A DNA stretch of 64,000 nucleotides, taken from contig CALAJV010000011.1 of the NCBI GenBank assembly GCA_937922805.1, forward strand, positions 1-64,000, in the 5' to 3' direction. The position numbers and the translations under genes are program-made. The first letter of the stretch is position 1. Each line of letters begins with the position of its first letter. The notes under the pieces were generated by a model. That model was not told the origin of the DNA and searched no databases. It saw nothing but the letters and a program-made list of their open reading frames with translations. This DNA is from an uncultured Acidimicrobiales bacterium. Lineage in GTDB: Bacteria > Actinomycetota > Acidimicrobiia > Acidimicrobiales > SZUA-35. Shown here in pieces: positions 18,482-26,914 of the stretch.

Positions 18482-19060
18482 ATGGCCGATCAGGCGACCT
18501 TCGTCGAAGACACTCAAGAGTTCATGGCGTCGCTTTATTCGACGGCGGTTCGCATGACCGGAAATCGTACTGACGCCGAGGATCTGGTCCAAGAGACGTA
18601 TCTAAAAGCGTTTCGCTCCTACGAGAAGTTCTCCGCTGGTACCAACCTGCGGGCGTGGTTGTTCCGGATTATGACCAACACCCATATCAACCGATACCGG
18701 GCAAAGTCACGCCGGCCGGAAGAAACTGACCTAGAAGACGTCGAAGACCTGTACCTGTACCGAAGGGTTCGAAATCAGGCGTCGATTGGCCGCAGCGCCG
18801 AAGACGAGCTGATCGATCTGCTGTCTGAAGGTGAAGTGATCGAAGCGATCGAAGCACTTCCAGATGCCTACCGGCTAGCCGTTCTTTTGGCTGACGTTGA
18901 AGGATTTAGCTACAAGGAAGTGGCTGAAATACTGGAGATTCCAGTCGGAACCGTAATGAGCCGATTACATCGTGGAAGAAAAACGCTTCAGAAAGCGTTA
19001 TACGACTACGCAGCGGCAGCTGGCTTCGCCGGAACCGCGGCCACAGTCGCTGCTGAATAA
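18482..19060 (+). CDS. sigR: ECF sigma factor, SigR/SigH-like (oxidative stress)
   Basis: A group 4 sigma factor of 192 residues. Region 2 spans [14 protein letters not shown] through [19 protein letters not shown] and [18 protein letters not shown]; region 4 contains [26 protein letters not shown] and [18 protein letters not shown]. It is followed by an RsrA-type zinc anti-sigma factor, the arrangement of Streptomyces sigR-rsrA and mycobacterial sigH-rshA, which control thiol-oxidative stress genes. ATG at 18482 fits the conserved N-terminus ([18 protein letters not shown]). The open frame extends 65 codons upstream. Streptomyces SigR also has an N-terminally extended isoform, but nothing here shows that extension is used. 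Confidence 0.92.
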   Translation: MADQATFVEDTQEFMASLYSTAVRMTGNRTDAEDLVQETYLKAFRSYEKFSAGTNLRAWLFRIMTNTHINRYRAKSRRPEETDLEDVEDLYLYRRVRNQASIGRSAEDELIDLLSEGEVIEAIEALPDAYRLAVLLADVEGFSYKEVAEILEIPVGTVMSRLHRGRKTLQKALYDYAAAAGFAGTAATVAAE

Positions 19061-19142
19061 GTCACGTAGTAGAAGTATCTAGTAGAAACATCGCATAGAG
19101 ACATAGATAAATCGCCCGCCCTTAACCAGGTAAATCTCTCTT

Positions 19143-19508
19143 ATGACAAAAGATCCCACATATCCCGAGCAGAACCGGCAGCCGAGCCAAGAAGCGAATC
19201 TGGACCCGGTCAGCTGTGACGCTTCAATTCAGGAGTTGTACGGCTATCTCGACGGTGCGCTCGATCAAGGCAAAGCTCAGAGTATTCAGTCACACTTGGC
19301 CTCCTGCTCAGGGTGCGATGACGTATTCAACTTTCACAACCACTTGCATAGCATCGTGGGTCAGTTTGGCCGGACAGAAATGCCAGAAGAGCTACCAAAC
19401 CGAGTTTTCGGTTCAATCCTTGGGTTGAGCTCTGACCAGCAGAGTTTGCTAGGAAACAGCCAAGACCAGTCTCCCCTGGACCCTAAACGTGGGCCCTTCG
19501 AGATCTGA
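19143..19508 (+). CDS. rsrA: Zinc-binding anti-sigma factor, RsrA-like
   Basis: A 121-residue cytoplasmic protein. C25, H51, C55 and C58 (SHLASCSGC) form the HxxxCxxC zinc anti-sigma motif, and the 26-residue gap from the first Cys to the His equals that in Streptomyces RsrA. ELYGYLDGAL after the first Cys is also typical. In the family, disulfide stress expels zinc and releases SigR. It lies 82 bases after sigR, and a 44-residue membrane peptide follows. Confidence 0.9.
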   Translation: MTKDPTYPEQNRQPSQEANLDPVSCDASIQELYGYLDGALDQGKAQSIQSHLASCSGCDDVFNFHNHLHSIVGQFGRTEMPEELPNRVFGSILGLSSDQQSLLGNSQDQSPLDPKRGPFEI

Positions 19509-19527
19509 TTCTGGATAGAGTGATCTA

Positions 19528-19662
19528 ATGTTGAATCTCGCAGTGGTATGGCATTTTTGGATGGGCTTACTTCTAGGCGTTGGCGCCATTGGCCTTCTGG
19601 CCGCAGTGATAGCCGGATATATCATCAAAGTTCAGGCTCCGCAGTACCCCAAAAAGCCCTGA
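19528..19662 (+). CDS. 44-residue single-span membrane protein
   Basis: ATG at 19528, 19 bases after the rsrA stop, opens a 44-codon frame ending TGA at 19662. It encodes a short N-terminus, one long hydrophobic helix rich in Gly/Leu/Ala/Val (GLLLGVGAIGLLAAVIAGYI), and a basic Pro/Lys tail (QYPKKP). A purine-rich GGATAGAG precedes it. The strongly hydrophobic, clean reading frame and its place at the end of the sigR-rsrA unit support a real small protein. Function is unknown. Confidence 0.6.
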   Translation: MLNLAVVWHFWMGLLLGVGAIGLLAAVIAGYIIKVQAPQYPKKP

Positions 19663-19718
19663 GCTAGCACCGCATTTAGTAGCGGTCGTGGCCAGGGTTT
19701 GAAAGTCCCAGTCCACCG

Positions 19719-19743
19719 CTCATAGTAAGTCCCTCATAGTAAG
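19719..19743 (+). repeat. 11-base direct repeat before the DUF2342 gene
   Basis: CTCATAGTAAG occurs twice with a 14-base period, about 30 bases before the next start codon. It could be tandem half-sites for a regulator or simple slippage. Confidence 0.5.
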
Positions 19744-19770
19744 AGTGAATACAAGAATGAAGAGGCAGCC

Positions 19771-20934
19771 GTGAACGCTGACGTAGATTGGGAATTCGCA
19801 AGGACAGTTGCCAAACGGTTTTCTAACGAGGATTCCTTCGCCGATAGCTATCACGCCGAGTCTCTAGAATCCGACTTGCTTGAGCTAACTACTCAAGCAG
19901 AAGAGCTAGTGCAACTAGAAACCGGGCTGGTGTCGAACGCTGGTCCAGCTAAAGCTAAGGTCACTGATCGAATGGGTTGGGTTGATGCCAACCTTGCTAG
20001 CTTTGACCGTCTCCTTCGTCCATTAATCGGACGGATGAACAACGCTGAAAGCGAAGACGAGACGCGATTCTCAGAACGAGAGTTCCTGCAGTCGTTAGGG
20101 ACCGTTGGCGATCTGCTCGGACCAGTCGGCGATGCTGTTGGAGCGGTGGCTGGCCAAGTTTCGGAAACCGTAGGCCCAAAGGTCGCTGGCGCCGAAGTAG
20201 GTGCGTTGCTCGGATGGATGTCAGGGCGAGTCCTGGGTCAATACGACCTTCTGATTATCGAAGACGAACGACCGGAAGATCAAGACTGGGTTTACTACGT
20301 TGGCGCCAACGTTTTGAAGTTAGAAAAGCAATATGGGTTTCCGCCCCGCGAATTTCGGCTGTGGATCGCGGTTCACGAATGCACCCACAGAGCACAATTC
20401 ACTGGAGTACCGTGGCTACGCCCCTATTTCTTGTCGCTGGTTAACGAACTGCTCGACACCGTCGACCCCGATCCGACTCGACTAGTCGATGCAATCAAGG
20501 AGTCGTTTAGCGATGGCAACCGAGGTCAAGCCATCAAAGATGGTGGTATCGGGAACCTGTTGGCGTCACCGGAACAAAAAGAAACGATGGACAAAGTAAC
20601 CGGCCTGATGAGTCTGCTCGAAGGCCATGGCGACATCACCATGGACCGGGCGGCCAAACATCTCATCCCGAGCCAACCTCGGTTTGCTCGGGTTATGAGC
20701 CATCGTCGCAAGAACGCTACTGGCATCGCCAAGCTAGTGCAGCGACTAACAGGCATGGAAGCCAAACTGGCTCAATATGAAGAAGGTGAGAGTTTCATCC
20801 ACGCAGTCGAAACTGCTGGAGGGCGAGAGTTGTTCGACCAAGTTTGGACCGCCCCTGAAGCTCTGCCAACAATCGAAGAAATTCGAAGTCCCGAATTGTG
20901 GATAGCTAGGGTCGGGGCGCCAGCCGGGATCTGA
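19771..20934 (+). CDS. Zinc-dependent metalloprotease of the DUF2342 family
   Basis: A 387-residue protein. AVHECTHRAQF supplies the HExxH zinc motif, and the downstream LLEGHGDITMDRA block is characteristic of the actinobacterial DUF2342 / TIGR03624 family, which also includes proteins encoded near F420 biosynthesis genes. No signal peptide is visible, so it is probably cytoplasmic. A Gly-rich hydrophobic stretch (GDAVGAVAGQVSETV) precedes the catalytic region. The GTG start has GAGG upstream. The physiological substrate of the family is not known to me. It lies just before tilS. Confidence 0.9.
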   Translation: MNADVDWEFARTVAKRFSNEDSFADSYHAESLESDLLELTTQAEELVQLETGLVSNAGPAKAKVTDRMGWVDANLASFDRLLRPLIGRMNNAESEDETRFSEREFLQSLGTVGDLLGPVGDAVGAVAGQVSETVGPKVAGAEVGALLGWMSGRVLGQYDLLIIEDERPEDQDWVYYVGANVLKLEKQYGFPPREFRLWIAVHECTHRAQFTGVPWLRPYFLSLVNELLDTVDPDPTRLVDAIKESFSDGNRGQAIKDGGIGNLLASPEQKETMDKVTGLMSLLEGHGDITMDRAAKHLIPSQPRFARVMSHRRKNATGIAKLVQRLTGMEAKLAQYEEGESFIHAVETAGGRELFDQVWTAPEALPTIEEIRSPELWIARVGAPAGI

Positions 20935-20975
20935 AGCTCAACAACTGACGATCCATAGCGAAAACGCCGATTCCC

Positions 20976-21869
20976 ATGTCAATAAGCACTGAAGAGCTTC
21001 TTAGCAAATGCAATTTTCCGCCAGCCGGTTCGGTTGTGACGTGCGCCGTATCGGGTGGTGCCGACTCGTTGAGTCTGCTCGCCCTAGCCCGGGCCGCCGG
21101 TTTGATGATTACCGTGGTTCACGTCGACCACGGGTTGCGGCCAGAGTCTGCCATTGAAGCCGACGTCGTTCGGTTGGCGTCCGAACGATTTACTGCCGCG
21201 TTCTTAACCGAACGAGTGAAGATAGACCCCGGCCCTGATCTAGAACAACGGGCCCGGGTGGCCCGCTACGAAGTGCTCGAACAGCACGCTGCTTCGTCTG
21301 ACTATCTAATGACCGGCCATACCGCCGACGATCAAGCCGAAACGGTGCTAATCAACCTGCTACGAGGAGCCGGGGTTTCTGGAATGGCTGGCATTTCTGA
21401 CACCTACCGCCACCCGATTCTGAACTTGCGTCGTACTGAAACGGTAGCGTTGTGCCAATCGCTCGGACTAACTCCAGTAGAAGATCCGTCAAATGATGAC
21501 CGACGCTTCCTCCGGAACCGAATTCGTCACGAAGTTATCCCTTTGCTTGACGACGTTGCCAATCGAGATCCAGTGCCGCTGTTGGCCCGAACCGCCATGC
21601 ACGCCCGCCAAATCGACAACGATCTGCAGTTGTTGGCGGCCGGTATTGATGCAACCTCAACCAAAGAACTCGTAACCCTGCCGAAAAGTTTGGCCCATCA
21701 AGCCTTGCGGCGTTGGCTGGTCGACAGCGACGGGCATCCGCCAAGTACAGCTGAACTCGAGCGGGTAATGGCAGTTGCCCGCCACGAAGTTACGGCCTGC
21801 GAACTTTCCGGAGGGCGACGAGTAGCTCGTACCGACAGCGTCCTTCGCCTGGTCGATCCAGCTTCTTAG
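20976..21869 (+). CDS. tilS: tRNA(Ile)-lysidine synthase
   Basis: Adds lysine to C34 of the tRNA-Ile that reads AUA. The N-type ATP pyrophosphatase loop SGGADS is at residues 26-31; VHVDHGLRPES and GHTADDQAETVLINLLRGAG are also diagnostic. At 297 residues it is a short TilS without the C-terminal domains of E. coli, as usual in actinobacteria. It follows the DUF2342 gene by 41 bases and precedes the folate genes. Confidence 0.95.
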   Translation: MSISTEELLSKCNFPPAGSVVTCAVSGGADSLSLLALARAAGLMITVVHVDHGLRPESAIEADVVRLASERFTAAFLTERVKIDPGPDLEQRARVARYEVLEQHAASSDYLMTGHTADDQAETVLINLLRGAGVSGMAGISDTYRHPILNLRRTETVALCQSLGLTPVEDPSNDDRRFLRNRIRHEVIPLLDDVANRDPVPLLARTAMHARQIDNDLQLLAAGIDATSTKELVTLPKSLAHQALRRWLVDSDGHPPSTAELERVMAVARHEVTACELSGGRRVARTDSVLRLVDPAS

Positions 21870-21948
21870 CCATCAACGGTGGCCCAAACGGTAGGTACGA
21901 CCAAATTGGGGTGGCATTAGTCGCTTTTTTGCTTTCCAGTATGAGGTG

Positions 21949-21963
21949 TAAGATGGGTGGACC
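21949..21963 (+). promoter_or_regulatory. -10 element immediately before folP
   Basis: TAAGAT at 21949-21954 lies 9 bases before the folP GTG, so transcription would begin at or next to the start codon. No ribosome-binding site and no convincing -35 are seen. This is part of a wider pattern of apparently leaderless genes in the window. Confidence 0.4.
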
Positions 21964-22821
21964 GTGACTACCGAACACCCACAATCGGCATCAGCTCCAA
22001 CGGCTTTGGAGGCCCCAGCCCAAGTCATGGGGATTCTCAATGTCACGCCTGACTCCTTTTCTGACGGCGGTCAGTTCGCTACCACTGAAAAAAGCTTGGC
22101 CCAGGCTCGTCGGATGATCGAAGAAGGGGCTGACATAATTGATGTTGGTGGAGAGTCGACTAGGCCAGGGGCAGCACCAGTAACTGAAGAAGAAGAGATA
22201 GCAAGAGTGGAACCGGTAGTTCTCGGTCTTCGAGAGCTGATAGCAAACGAAGACACGTCGCCGTTTCGGATTTCTATTGATACCCGTCGAGCCAACGTGG
22301 CCGACGCTGCGGTGAAGGCCGGAGCAACGATTATCAACGACGTCAGCGCATCACTTAGCGGTGTTGCTGCCGATCTCGGAGTTGGTTGGATAGCGATGCA
22401 CATGAAGGGCGAACCGCGCTCGATGCAAACGAATCCGACCTACGAAAACGTGGTACTTGATGTTCGGGACGAACTAGTAGCTCAAGCAGAAAAAGGGGCG
22501 GCGCAGGGCGTTACTGAAATTTGGATCGACCCTGGATTCGGCTTTGGGAAAACCTTGGAACACAATCTGCAACTACTGGCACACATCGACACTCTTGTAG
22601 CCACCGGTTGGCCAGTTGCCATTGGAACTAGTCGCAAAAGCATGCTCGGACAACTGATCGCCAAGTCAGATGGTGTAACTGAGCCAGTTTCTATAAACGA
22701 ACGCCTCGATGGGTCGGTATCGAGCGCAACATATGCCATGCTGCAAGGAGTGCATTTAATTCGAGTGCATGACGTAAAGGCGGCCAAGCAAGCAGCGACA
22801 GTTGTCGCAGGACAGCCATAG
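21964..22821 (+). CDS. folP: Dihydropteroate synthase
   Basis: Condenses p-aminobenzoate with dihydropterin pyrophosphate, the target step of sulfonamides. The signatures are MGILNVTPDSFSDGG, GGESTRPGA, INDVSA and, near the end, IGTSRKSMLG. At 285 residues it is normal. The GTG at 21964 has no Shine-Dalgarno. The downstream folB and folK complete the middle of the folate pathway, with one phosphatase-like gene in between. Confidence 0.96.
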   Translation: MTTEHPQSASAPTALEAPAQVMGILNVTPDSFSDGGQFATTEKSLAQARRMIEEGADIIDVGGESTRPGAAPVTEEEEIARVEPVVLGLRELIANEDTSPFRISIDTRRANVADAAVKAGATIINDVSASLSGVAADLGVGWIAMHMKGEPRSMQTNPTYENVVLDVRDELVAQAEKGAAQGVTEIWIDPGFGFGKTLEHNLQLLAHIDTLVATGWPVAIGTSRKSMLGQLIAKSDGVTEPVSINERLDGSVSSATYAMLQGVHLIRVHDVKAAKQAATVVAGQP

Positions 22822-22858
22822 CGAAAGTAGCTGTGGCAATACCCGGGAGTGAATAAGA

Positions 22859-23506
22859 ATGGCCAAAGGAAAATGGGCGCAGGGAATCCGCCCCAGAGCA
22901 TTTCAGTGGATAATTCAAGAGCAGCTCGCGATTTGCGAACGACCAGGTGGCTACGGCACTAATCACCGCCGAGTCCGTCGGCAAGAAGAAGTTATTTGGA
23001 TTCGAGAAAACGGCTTCTCGTTCGTGGTCTCACTTTTGCCATCAGACCACAACCTGCACAGCTACGACGAGCAAGGTATGCCATGGAAACACTGGTCGTT
23101 TGCGCCCAGCCTTGACCTTGAGGTGGCCCTTCCCCAGCTTTACACCGAGCTGCAGGCTCAACTCGGTAACGGAAAGAAGTTACTTCTCCACATGGACGAG
23201 GTGGGCGATCGTCTAACTGGTTTGATGGCAGGCTACCTCCGGTGGACTGGCATGGTTCCGGTGACGTTCGAGGCTATAACCGTAATGGAGAGCATTCTTG
23301 GTCACCAACTTGGACCGACTGGCCGAGCCATAGTCGCTGCTGCCGAGGCGAGCTTGACTGCAGACCCGAACCAACCCCCAGTTGATCGAGCCGACGAAGA
23401 AGAACTTATCGGTCGCCCATCTCTATCGCTGGCCGGTGGAACCGACTCCGGCATAACGTTCAACAACGCCGCTGGCGTCATCCCCGAGCAAACTTGCGAC
23501 GCGTAG
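22859..23506 (+). CDS. Tyrosine/dual-specificity phosphatase-like protein lacking the catalytic Cys
   Basis: A 215-residue protein inside the folate cluster. The segment KKLLLHMDEVGDRLTGLMAGYL aligns with the PTP loop HCxxGxxRTG, but the position of the catalytic Cys in C-x5-R is Met112 (H111-M112-x5-R118). The preceding VVSLLPSDHNL and HWSFAPSLDLEVALPQLYTELQ match the general cysteine-phosphatase fold layout. If the alignment is right it cannot use the usual thiol-phosphate mechanism, so it may be a binding pseudophosphatase or a diverged enzyme. A tempting role is handling dihydroneopterin phosphates, which need dephosphorylation before FolB, but that is only positional inference. GGGAG lies upstream of the ATG. 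Confidence 0.65.
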   Translation: MAKGKWAQGIRPRAFQWIIQEQLAICERPGGYGTNHRRVRRQEEVIWIRENGFSFVVSLLPSDHNLHSYDEQGMPWKHWSFAPSLDLEVALPQLYTELQAQLGNGKKLLLHMDEVGDRLTGLMAGYLRWTGMVPVTFEAITVMESILGHQLGPTGRAIVAAAEASLTADPNQPPVDRADEEELIGRPSLSLAGGTDSGITFNNAAGVIPEQTCDA

Positions 23507-23550
23507 TTGCAAACAAAGCTCGACACCTGTCGTCGGCAGTTGGGTAGCTA

Positions 23551-23910
23551 ATGGATGATCGAATAGAAATCCGGAACCTGGAGATGCTGCTGTATTGCGG
23601 CGTTCTCGATGAGGAGAAAACCCGACGGCAGCCGTTTCGCTTCGACCTAGATCTGTACCTCGATCTGCAAACCGCGGGGGAGAGCGATGACTTGTCAACG
23701 ACCGCCAACTACGGCGCCGTTATCGATCACCTAACGTCGACGCTCGATCAAGAACGGTTCGAGCTGCTAGAGCGGCTAGCAACCCGAACAACCGAGCTTG
23801 TTTTGGAAGATCAGATCGTACAAGAGGTAACCGTGACTATTCACAAACTACGTCCCCCGGTAGCGGCCCACGTCGCGTCGACGGGGGTCCGAATCCACCG
23901 TTGCCGGTAG
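23551..23910 (+). CDS. folB: Dihydroneopterin aldolase
   Basis: A 119-residue protein with the FolB pattern: EIRNLEMLLYCGVLDEEK, DLYLDLQTAGESDDLSTTANYG, and the C-terminal VTIHKLRPP where the catalytic Lys is expected. It cleaves dihydroneopterin to the hydroxymethyl pterin used by FolK, which follows directly. Confidence 0.93.
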   Translation: MDDRIEIRNLEMLLYCGVLDEEKTRRQPFRFDLDLYLDLQTAGESDDLSTTANYGAVIDHLTSTLDQERFELLERLATRTTELVLEDQIVQEVTVTIHKLRPPVAAHVASTGVRIHRCR

Positions 23911-23917
23911 GTCCGAG

Positions 23918-24406
23918 TTGGTAGGCGACACCGAATCTGAACCACCGGTGAACCTCCGCGCTGTTTACCTCGGGCTTGGATCGAATCTTGGAGATCGGCT
24001 AGCCCAGCTTCGGGGTGCGGTATCGGCAATTCCAGAGCTCGCCGCGGTATCGCCTCTGTACGAGTCGGAACCGGTGGGCGGCCCAGAACAGGGAGCATTT
24101 CTTAACATCGTCGTGTTGTTGGAAACTTGGCGTACGGCTAGAGAGTTACTTAACCTATGTCACGAACTTGAACAGGCAGCCAATCGGGAGCGTACGGTTC
24201 GCTGGGGGCCGAGAACGCTCGACGTTGATCTGCTCTACATCGAAGGCGAAACAGTCAACGAAGCCGACTTGATTGTTCCTCACCCCAGGATGCACGAGCG
24301 GAACTTTGTGATGCAGCCACTACTCGATCTGGCCCCCGACATGGCGGTAGTAAACTACGACCCGGAATCAGCCATCGGAGCGGTAACTAAAGTAGGCCCG
24401 CTGTAG
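23918..24406 (+). CDS. folK: 2-amino-4-hydroxy-6-hydroxymethyldihydropteridine pyrophosphokinase
   Basis: Activates the pterin for FolP. The hallmarks are AVYLGLGSNLGDRLAQL, LYESEPVGGPEQGAFLN and RWGPRTLDVDLLYIEG followed by HPRMHERNFVMQPL. TTG at 23918 has a GGTAGG-like sequence upstream; a GTG at 23948 would start the protein directly at the conserved VNLRAVYLGLG. It begins 7 bases after folB. Confidence 0.94.
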   Translation: MVGDTESEPPVNLRAVYLGLGSNLGDRLAQLRGAVSAIPELAAVSPLYESEPVGGPEQGAFLNIVVLLETWRTARELLNLCHELEQAANRERTVRWGPRTLDVDLLYIEGETVNEADLIVPHPRMHERNFVMQPLLDLAPDMAVVNYDPESAIGAVTKVGPL

Positions 24407-24437
24407 CCATTGCTAGTCCCGCTCGGTTGTGGTCGGT

Positions 24438-24461
24438 CCAGATATCTGGTTCCTATATGAT
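24438..24461 (+). promoter_or_regulatory. Palindromic operator candidate plus -10 upstream of nadC
   Basis: CCAGATATCTGG (24438-24449) is a perfect 12-base palindrome placed just before TATGAT (24456-24461), a near-consensus -10, in the 112-base gap before nadC. The placement fits repressor occlusion of RNA polymerase. A -35 is not clear. Confidence 0.4.
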
Positions 24462-24518
24462 GAGTCGGCTAGACCCAGGATGGTCGAGTTCTAGTAAAAA
24501 ATCGGAACGGGAGTTTCT

Positions 24519-25391
24519 GTGCGCAAAGACCTACAGCCACCAGTGGCCGACATCCGCTTTCTGGTCGAGCGAGCGTTGGCTGAAGATCTAACCCCCTTCG
24601 GTGATCTGACGTCATCTTTGCTCGACCCTAACCTTCAGGCGACCGCTGAGTTCAACGCTCGGGCGGCCGGAGTTATCGCCGGGTGTCTGTGCGTCGAGGA
24701 GACCTTTGCCGCTATCGATCCGACCCTGTCGGTCGAATGGCATCTAACCGATGGGGATCGGGTGGAGCCAGGCGGAGTAATCGGGGTTGCTCGAGGGTCG
24801 TTTGCCACGTTGTTGACGGCCGAAAGGACAGCACTCAACTTCATGAGCCACCTATCGGGCATTGCCACCAACGCGGCCCGCTGGGTTGAGATCGCCGACG
24901 GTCGAGTGATCGTTTGGGACACTCGCAAAACAACGCCCGGTTACCGATCTCTACAAAAAGCCGCAGTCCGTGCTGGCGGCGCTGCAAACCACCGTGGCAA
25001 CCTTTCCGACTGGTTGATGCTCAAAGACAACCACCTGATCGGGACTACAATCGCCGCCGCGGTAGCGGAAGCACGAAAGCGTTGGCCGGGTCGAACCGTC
25101 CACGTTGAAGCGGACAGCGAACGGTTGATGTTCGAAGCACTTGATGCCTCAGCCGACATCATTTTGCTTGACAACTTCACTCCGGATGAGCTGAAAGATC
25201 TGGTCGCGAAAGCCGATGTGTGGGCCGAAACGAACAACGCTAAGCGTTCGCTCCTGGAGGCCTCCGGTGGCATAACGCTAGAGACGTTCGAGGGTTATGC
25301 CGGCACCGGCGTTGACCTAGTCTCGTCCGGTTCAATCACAAACTCGGCCCCAGTCCTAGATATCGGCCTCGACGTTGTTCCACAGCAGTAG
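24519..25391 (+). CDS. nadC: Nicotinate-nucleotide pyrophosphorylase (quinolinate phosphoribosyltransferase)
   Basis: Converts quinolinate and PRPP to nicotinate mononucleotide in NAD synthesis. Motifs: EDLTPFGDLTSSLL, TALNFMSHLSGIAT, the DTRKTTPGYRSLQKAAVRAGG block, HRGNLSDWLMLKDNHL, HVEADS, and the terminal ASGGITLETFEGYAGTGVDLVSSG. The GTG start has GGGAG upstream. nadA and nadB, often neighbours, are not here; lysS follows instead. Confidence 0.95.
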   Translation: MRKDLQPPVADIRFLVERALAEDLTPFGDLTSSLLDPNLQATAEFNARAAGVIAGCLCVEETFAAIDPTLSVEWHLTDGDRVEPGGVIGVARGSFATLLTAERTALNFMSHLSGIATNAARWVEIADGRVIVWDTRKTTPGYRSLQKAAVRAGGAANHRGNLSDWLMLKDNHLIGTTIAAAVAEARKRWPGRTVHVEADSERLMFEALDASADIILLDNFTPDELKDLVAKADVWAETNNAKRSLLEASGGITLETFEGYAGTGVDLVSSGSITNSAPVLDIGLDVVPQQ

Positions 25392-25398
25392 GCTACGG

Positions 25399-25415
25399 TC
25401 GGCCTGCGCGGCCGA
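25399..25415 (+). terminator. Short hairpin after nadC
   Basis: TCGGCC and GGCCGA form a 6-base stem with a 5-base loop, followed by a moderately T-rich stretch, between nadC and lysS. It may be a weak terminator or attenuator. Confidence 0.35.
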
Positions 25416-25475
25416 ATCTTTGCCAAATATTCCTTTCGTTCCATCACCCGCTAGTAAGTAGTTAGAGAGCCAGTC

Positions 25476-26888
25476 GTGCCTGAAACAGCCATCCCGTATC
25501 GCTTCGAACCCACCGCCACCTCCGGTCAACTTCGAGCCGATTTCGATTCAATCGACGATGGCACCGAGACTGGGAAGACGGTCACTATCGCCGGCCGACT
25601 AATGCTTCGACGAGTGCAAGGAAAATTGGCGTTCGGAACCTTGCAGGACTCTGCGGGGCGGATCCAGCTGTTTGCTCCCGGGAAAGTGACCCCCGACTTT
25701 GCCGACTTCTGTGAGCTCTCTCTTGGCGATTGGATTGGGGTAACCGGTGAAGTAATGAAGACTCGCAAAGGCGAGCTGTCGGTCAAAGTTGAACAATGGA
25801 CCGTGTTGGCCAAGGCACAGAGACCGTTCCCCGATAAGTTTCACGGTCTATCAGATGCCGAGATTCGTTACCGGCAGCGGTACATGGATCTTTGGGTCAC
25901 GCCAGAAAGCCGCGAAGTGTTCGTGCTTCGATCGAAGATCGTATCGCTGATAAGAAGGTGGCTAGAAGATCGTGACTTCATGGAAGTGGAAACACCGATC
26001 TTTCACCCGATCCCCGGAGGTGCGGCGGCTCGCCCGTTTGCGACTCACCACAACGCATTAGATCAAGAATTCTTCCTTCGTATCGCTCCTGAGCTTTACC
26101 TCAAGCGACTAACCGCCGGCGGTTTCGAACGAGTCTTCGAACTGGGTCGAGTGTTTCGTAACGAAGGTATTAGCACCAGGCACAATCCCGAGTTCACGAT
26201 GCTTGAGCTCTATCAGGCCTACGCCGACTACACCGACATCATGACCTTGGTCGAAGAACTAATCGCTTATCTAGCAACCGAAATCCATGGGTCAACAACA
26301 ATAACCTATGACGGCAAGGAAATGGATCTGAGCTCCCCATGGCGGCGAGCTTCCATGGTTGACCTTATCGAGGAGAAAATAGGGGTCTCGGTTTCGCTTG
26401 AAACTGAGATGGACGACCTGCGAAAAACGTGCCGCGACCACGGCGTCGAAGTCAAAGATTCCTACGGCCCCGGGAAGCTCATCCTCGAACTCTACGAAAA
26501 AACAGTAGAGGGCGATCTTTGGAATCCTGTATTCGTTACCGACTACCCCAAAGAAGTATCTCCGCTGTCGCGCGATCACCGGGAACTACCGGGGTTCACC
26601 GAACGGTTTGAGGCGGTCGTAGCTGGTCGAGAGTTGGCGAATGCTTTTAGCGAGTTGATCGATCCGGATGAGCAACGGGCTCGTTTCGAAGATCAAGCGA
26701 AGCAAAAAGAAGAAGGCGACGATGAAGCAATGGTTGTCGATGAAGATTACCTCCGAGCTATGGAGTATGGCCTGCCCCCAACCGGCGGTCTCGGCATCGG
26801 CATCGACCGACTAATTATGTTGTTAGCTGATGTTCAAACCATTCGCGATGTTGTGCTGTTTCCCACGCTACGCCCCGAACAGTTCTAA
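25476..26888 (+). CDS. lysS: Lysyl-tRNA synthetase (class II)
   Basis: A 470-residue class IIb synthetase. An N-terminal OB-fold anticodon-binding domain (TVTIAGRLMLRRVQGKLAF) precedes the catalytic core with motif 1 (DFMEVETPIFHPIPGGAAA), motif 2 (FELGRVFRNEGISTRHNPEF) and motif 3 (GLGIGIDRLIMLL). The linker YRQRYMDLW is typical of lysine enzymes. The GTG start follows AGAGAG. It ends 11 bases before a convergent gene. Confidence 0.97.
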   Translation: MPETAIPYRFEPTATSGQLRADFDSIDDGTETGKTVTIAGRLMLRRVQGKLAFGTLQDSAGRIQLFAPGKVTPDFADFCELSLGDWIGVTGEVMKTRKGELSVKVEQWTVLAKAQRPFPDKFHGLSDAEIRYRQRYMDLWVTPESREVFVLRSKIVSLIRRWLEDRDFMEVETPIFHPIPGGAAARPFATHHNALDQEFFLRIAPELYLKRLTAGGFERVFELGRVFRNEGISTRHNPEFTMLELYQAYADYTDIMTLVEELIAYLATEIHGSTTITYDGKEMDLSSPWRRASMVDLIEEKIGVSVSLETEMDDLRKTCRDHGVEVKDSYGPGKLILELYEKTVEGDLWNPVFVTDYPKEVSPLSRDHRELPGFTERFEAVVAGRELANAFSELIDPDEQRARFEDQAKQKEEGDDEAMVVDEDYLRAMEYGLPPTGGLGIGIDRLIMLLADVQTIRDVVLFPTLRPEQF

Positions 26889-26895
26889 CCTACCG

Positions 26896-26914
26896 CAGAT
26901 CAGCGATGGATCTG
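26896..26914 (+). terminator. lysS terminator candidate
   Basis: CAGATC and GATCTG form a 6-base stem with a 7-base loop followed by TTTGTT, just past the lysS stop. It overlaps the last codons of the convergent gene. Confidence 0.45.
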
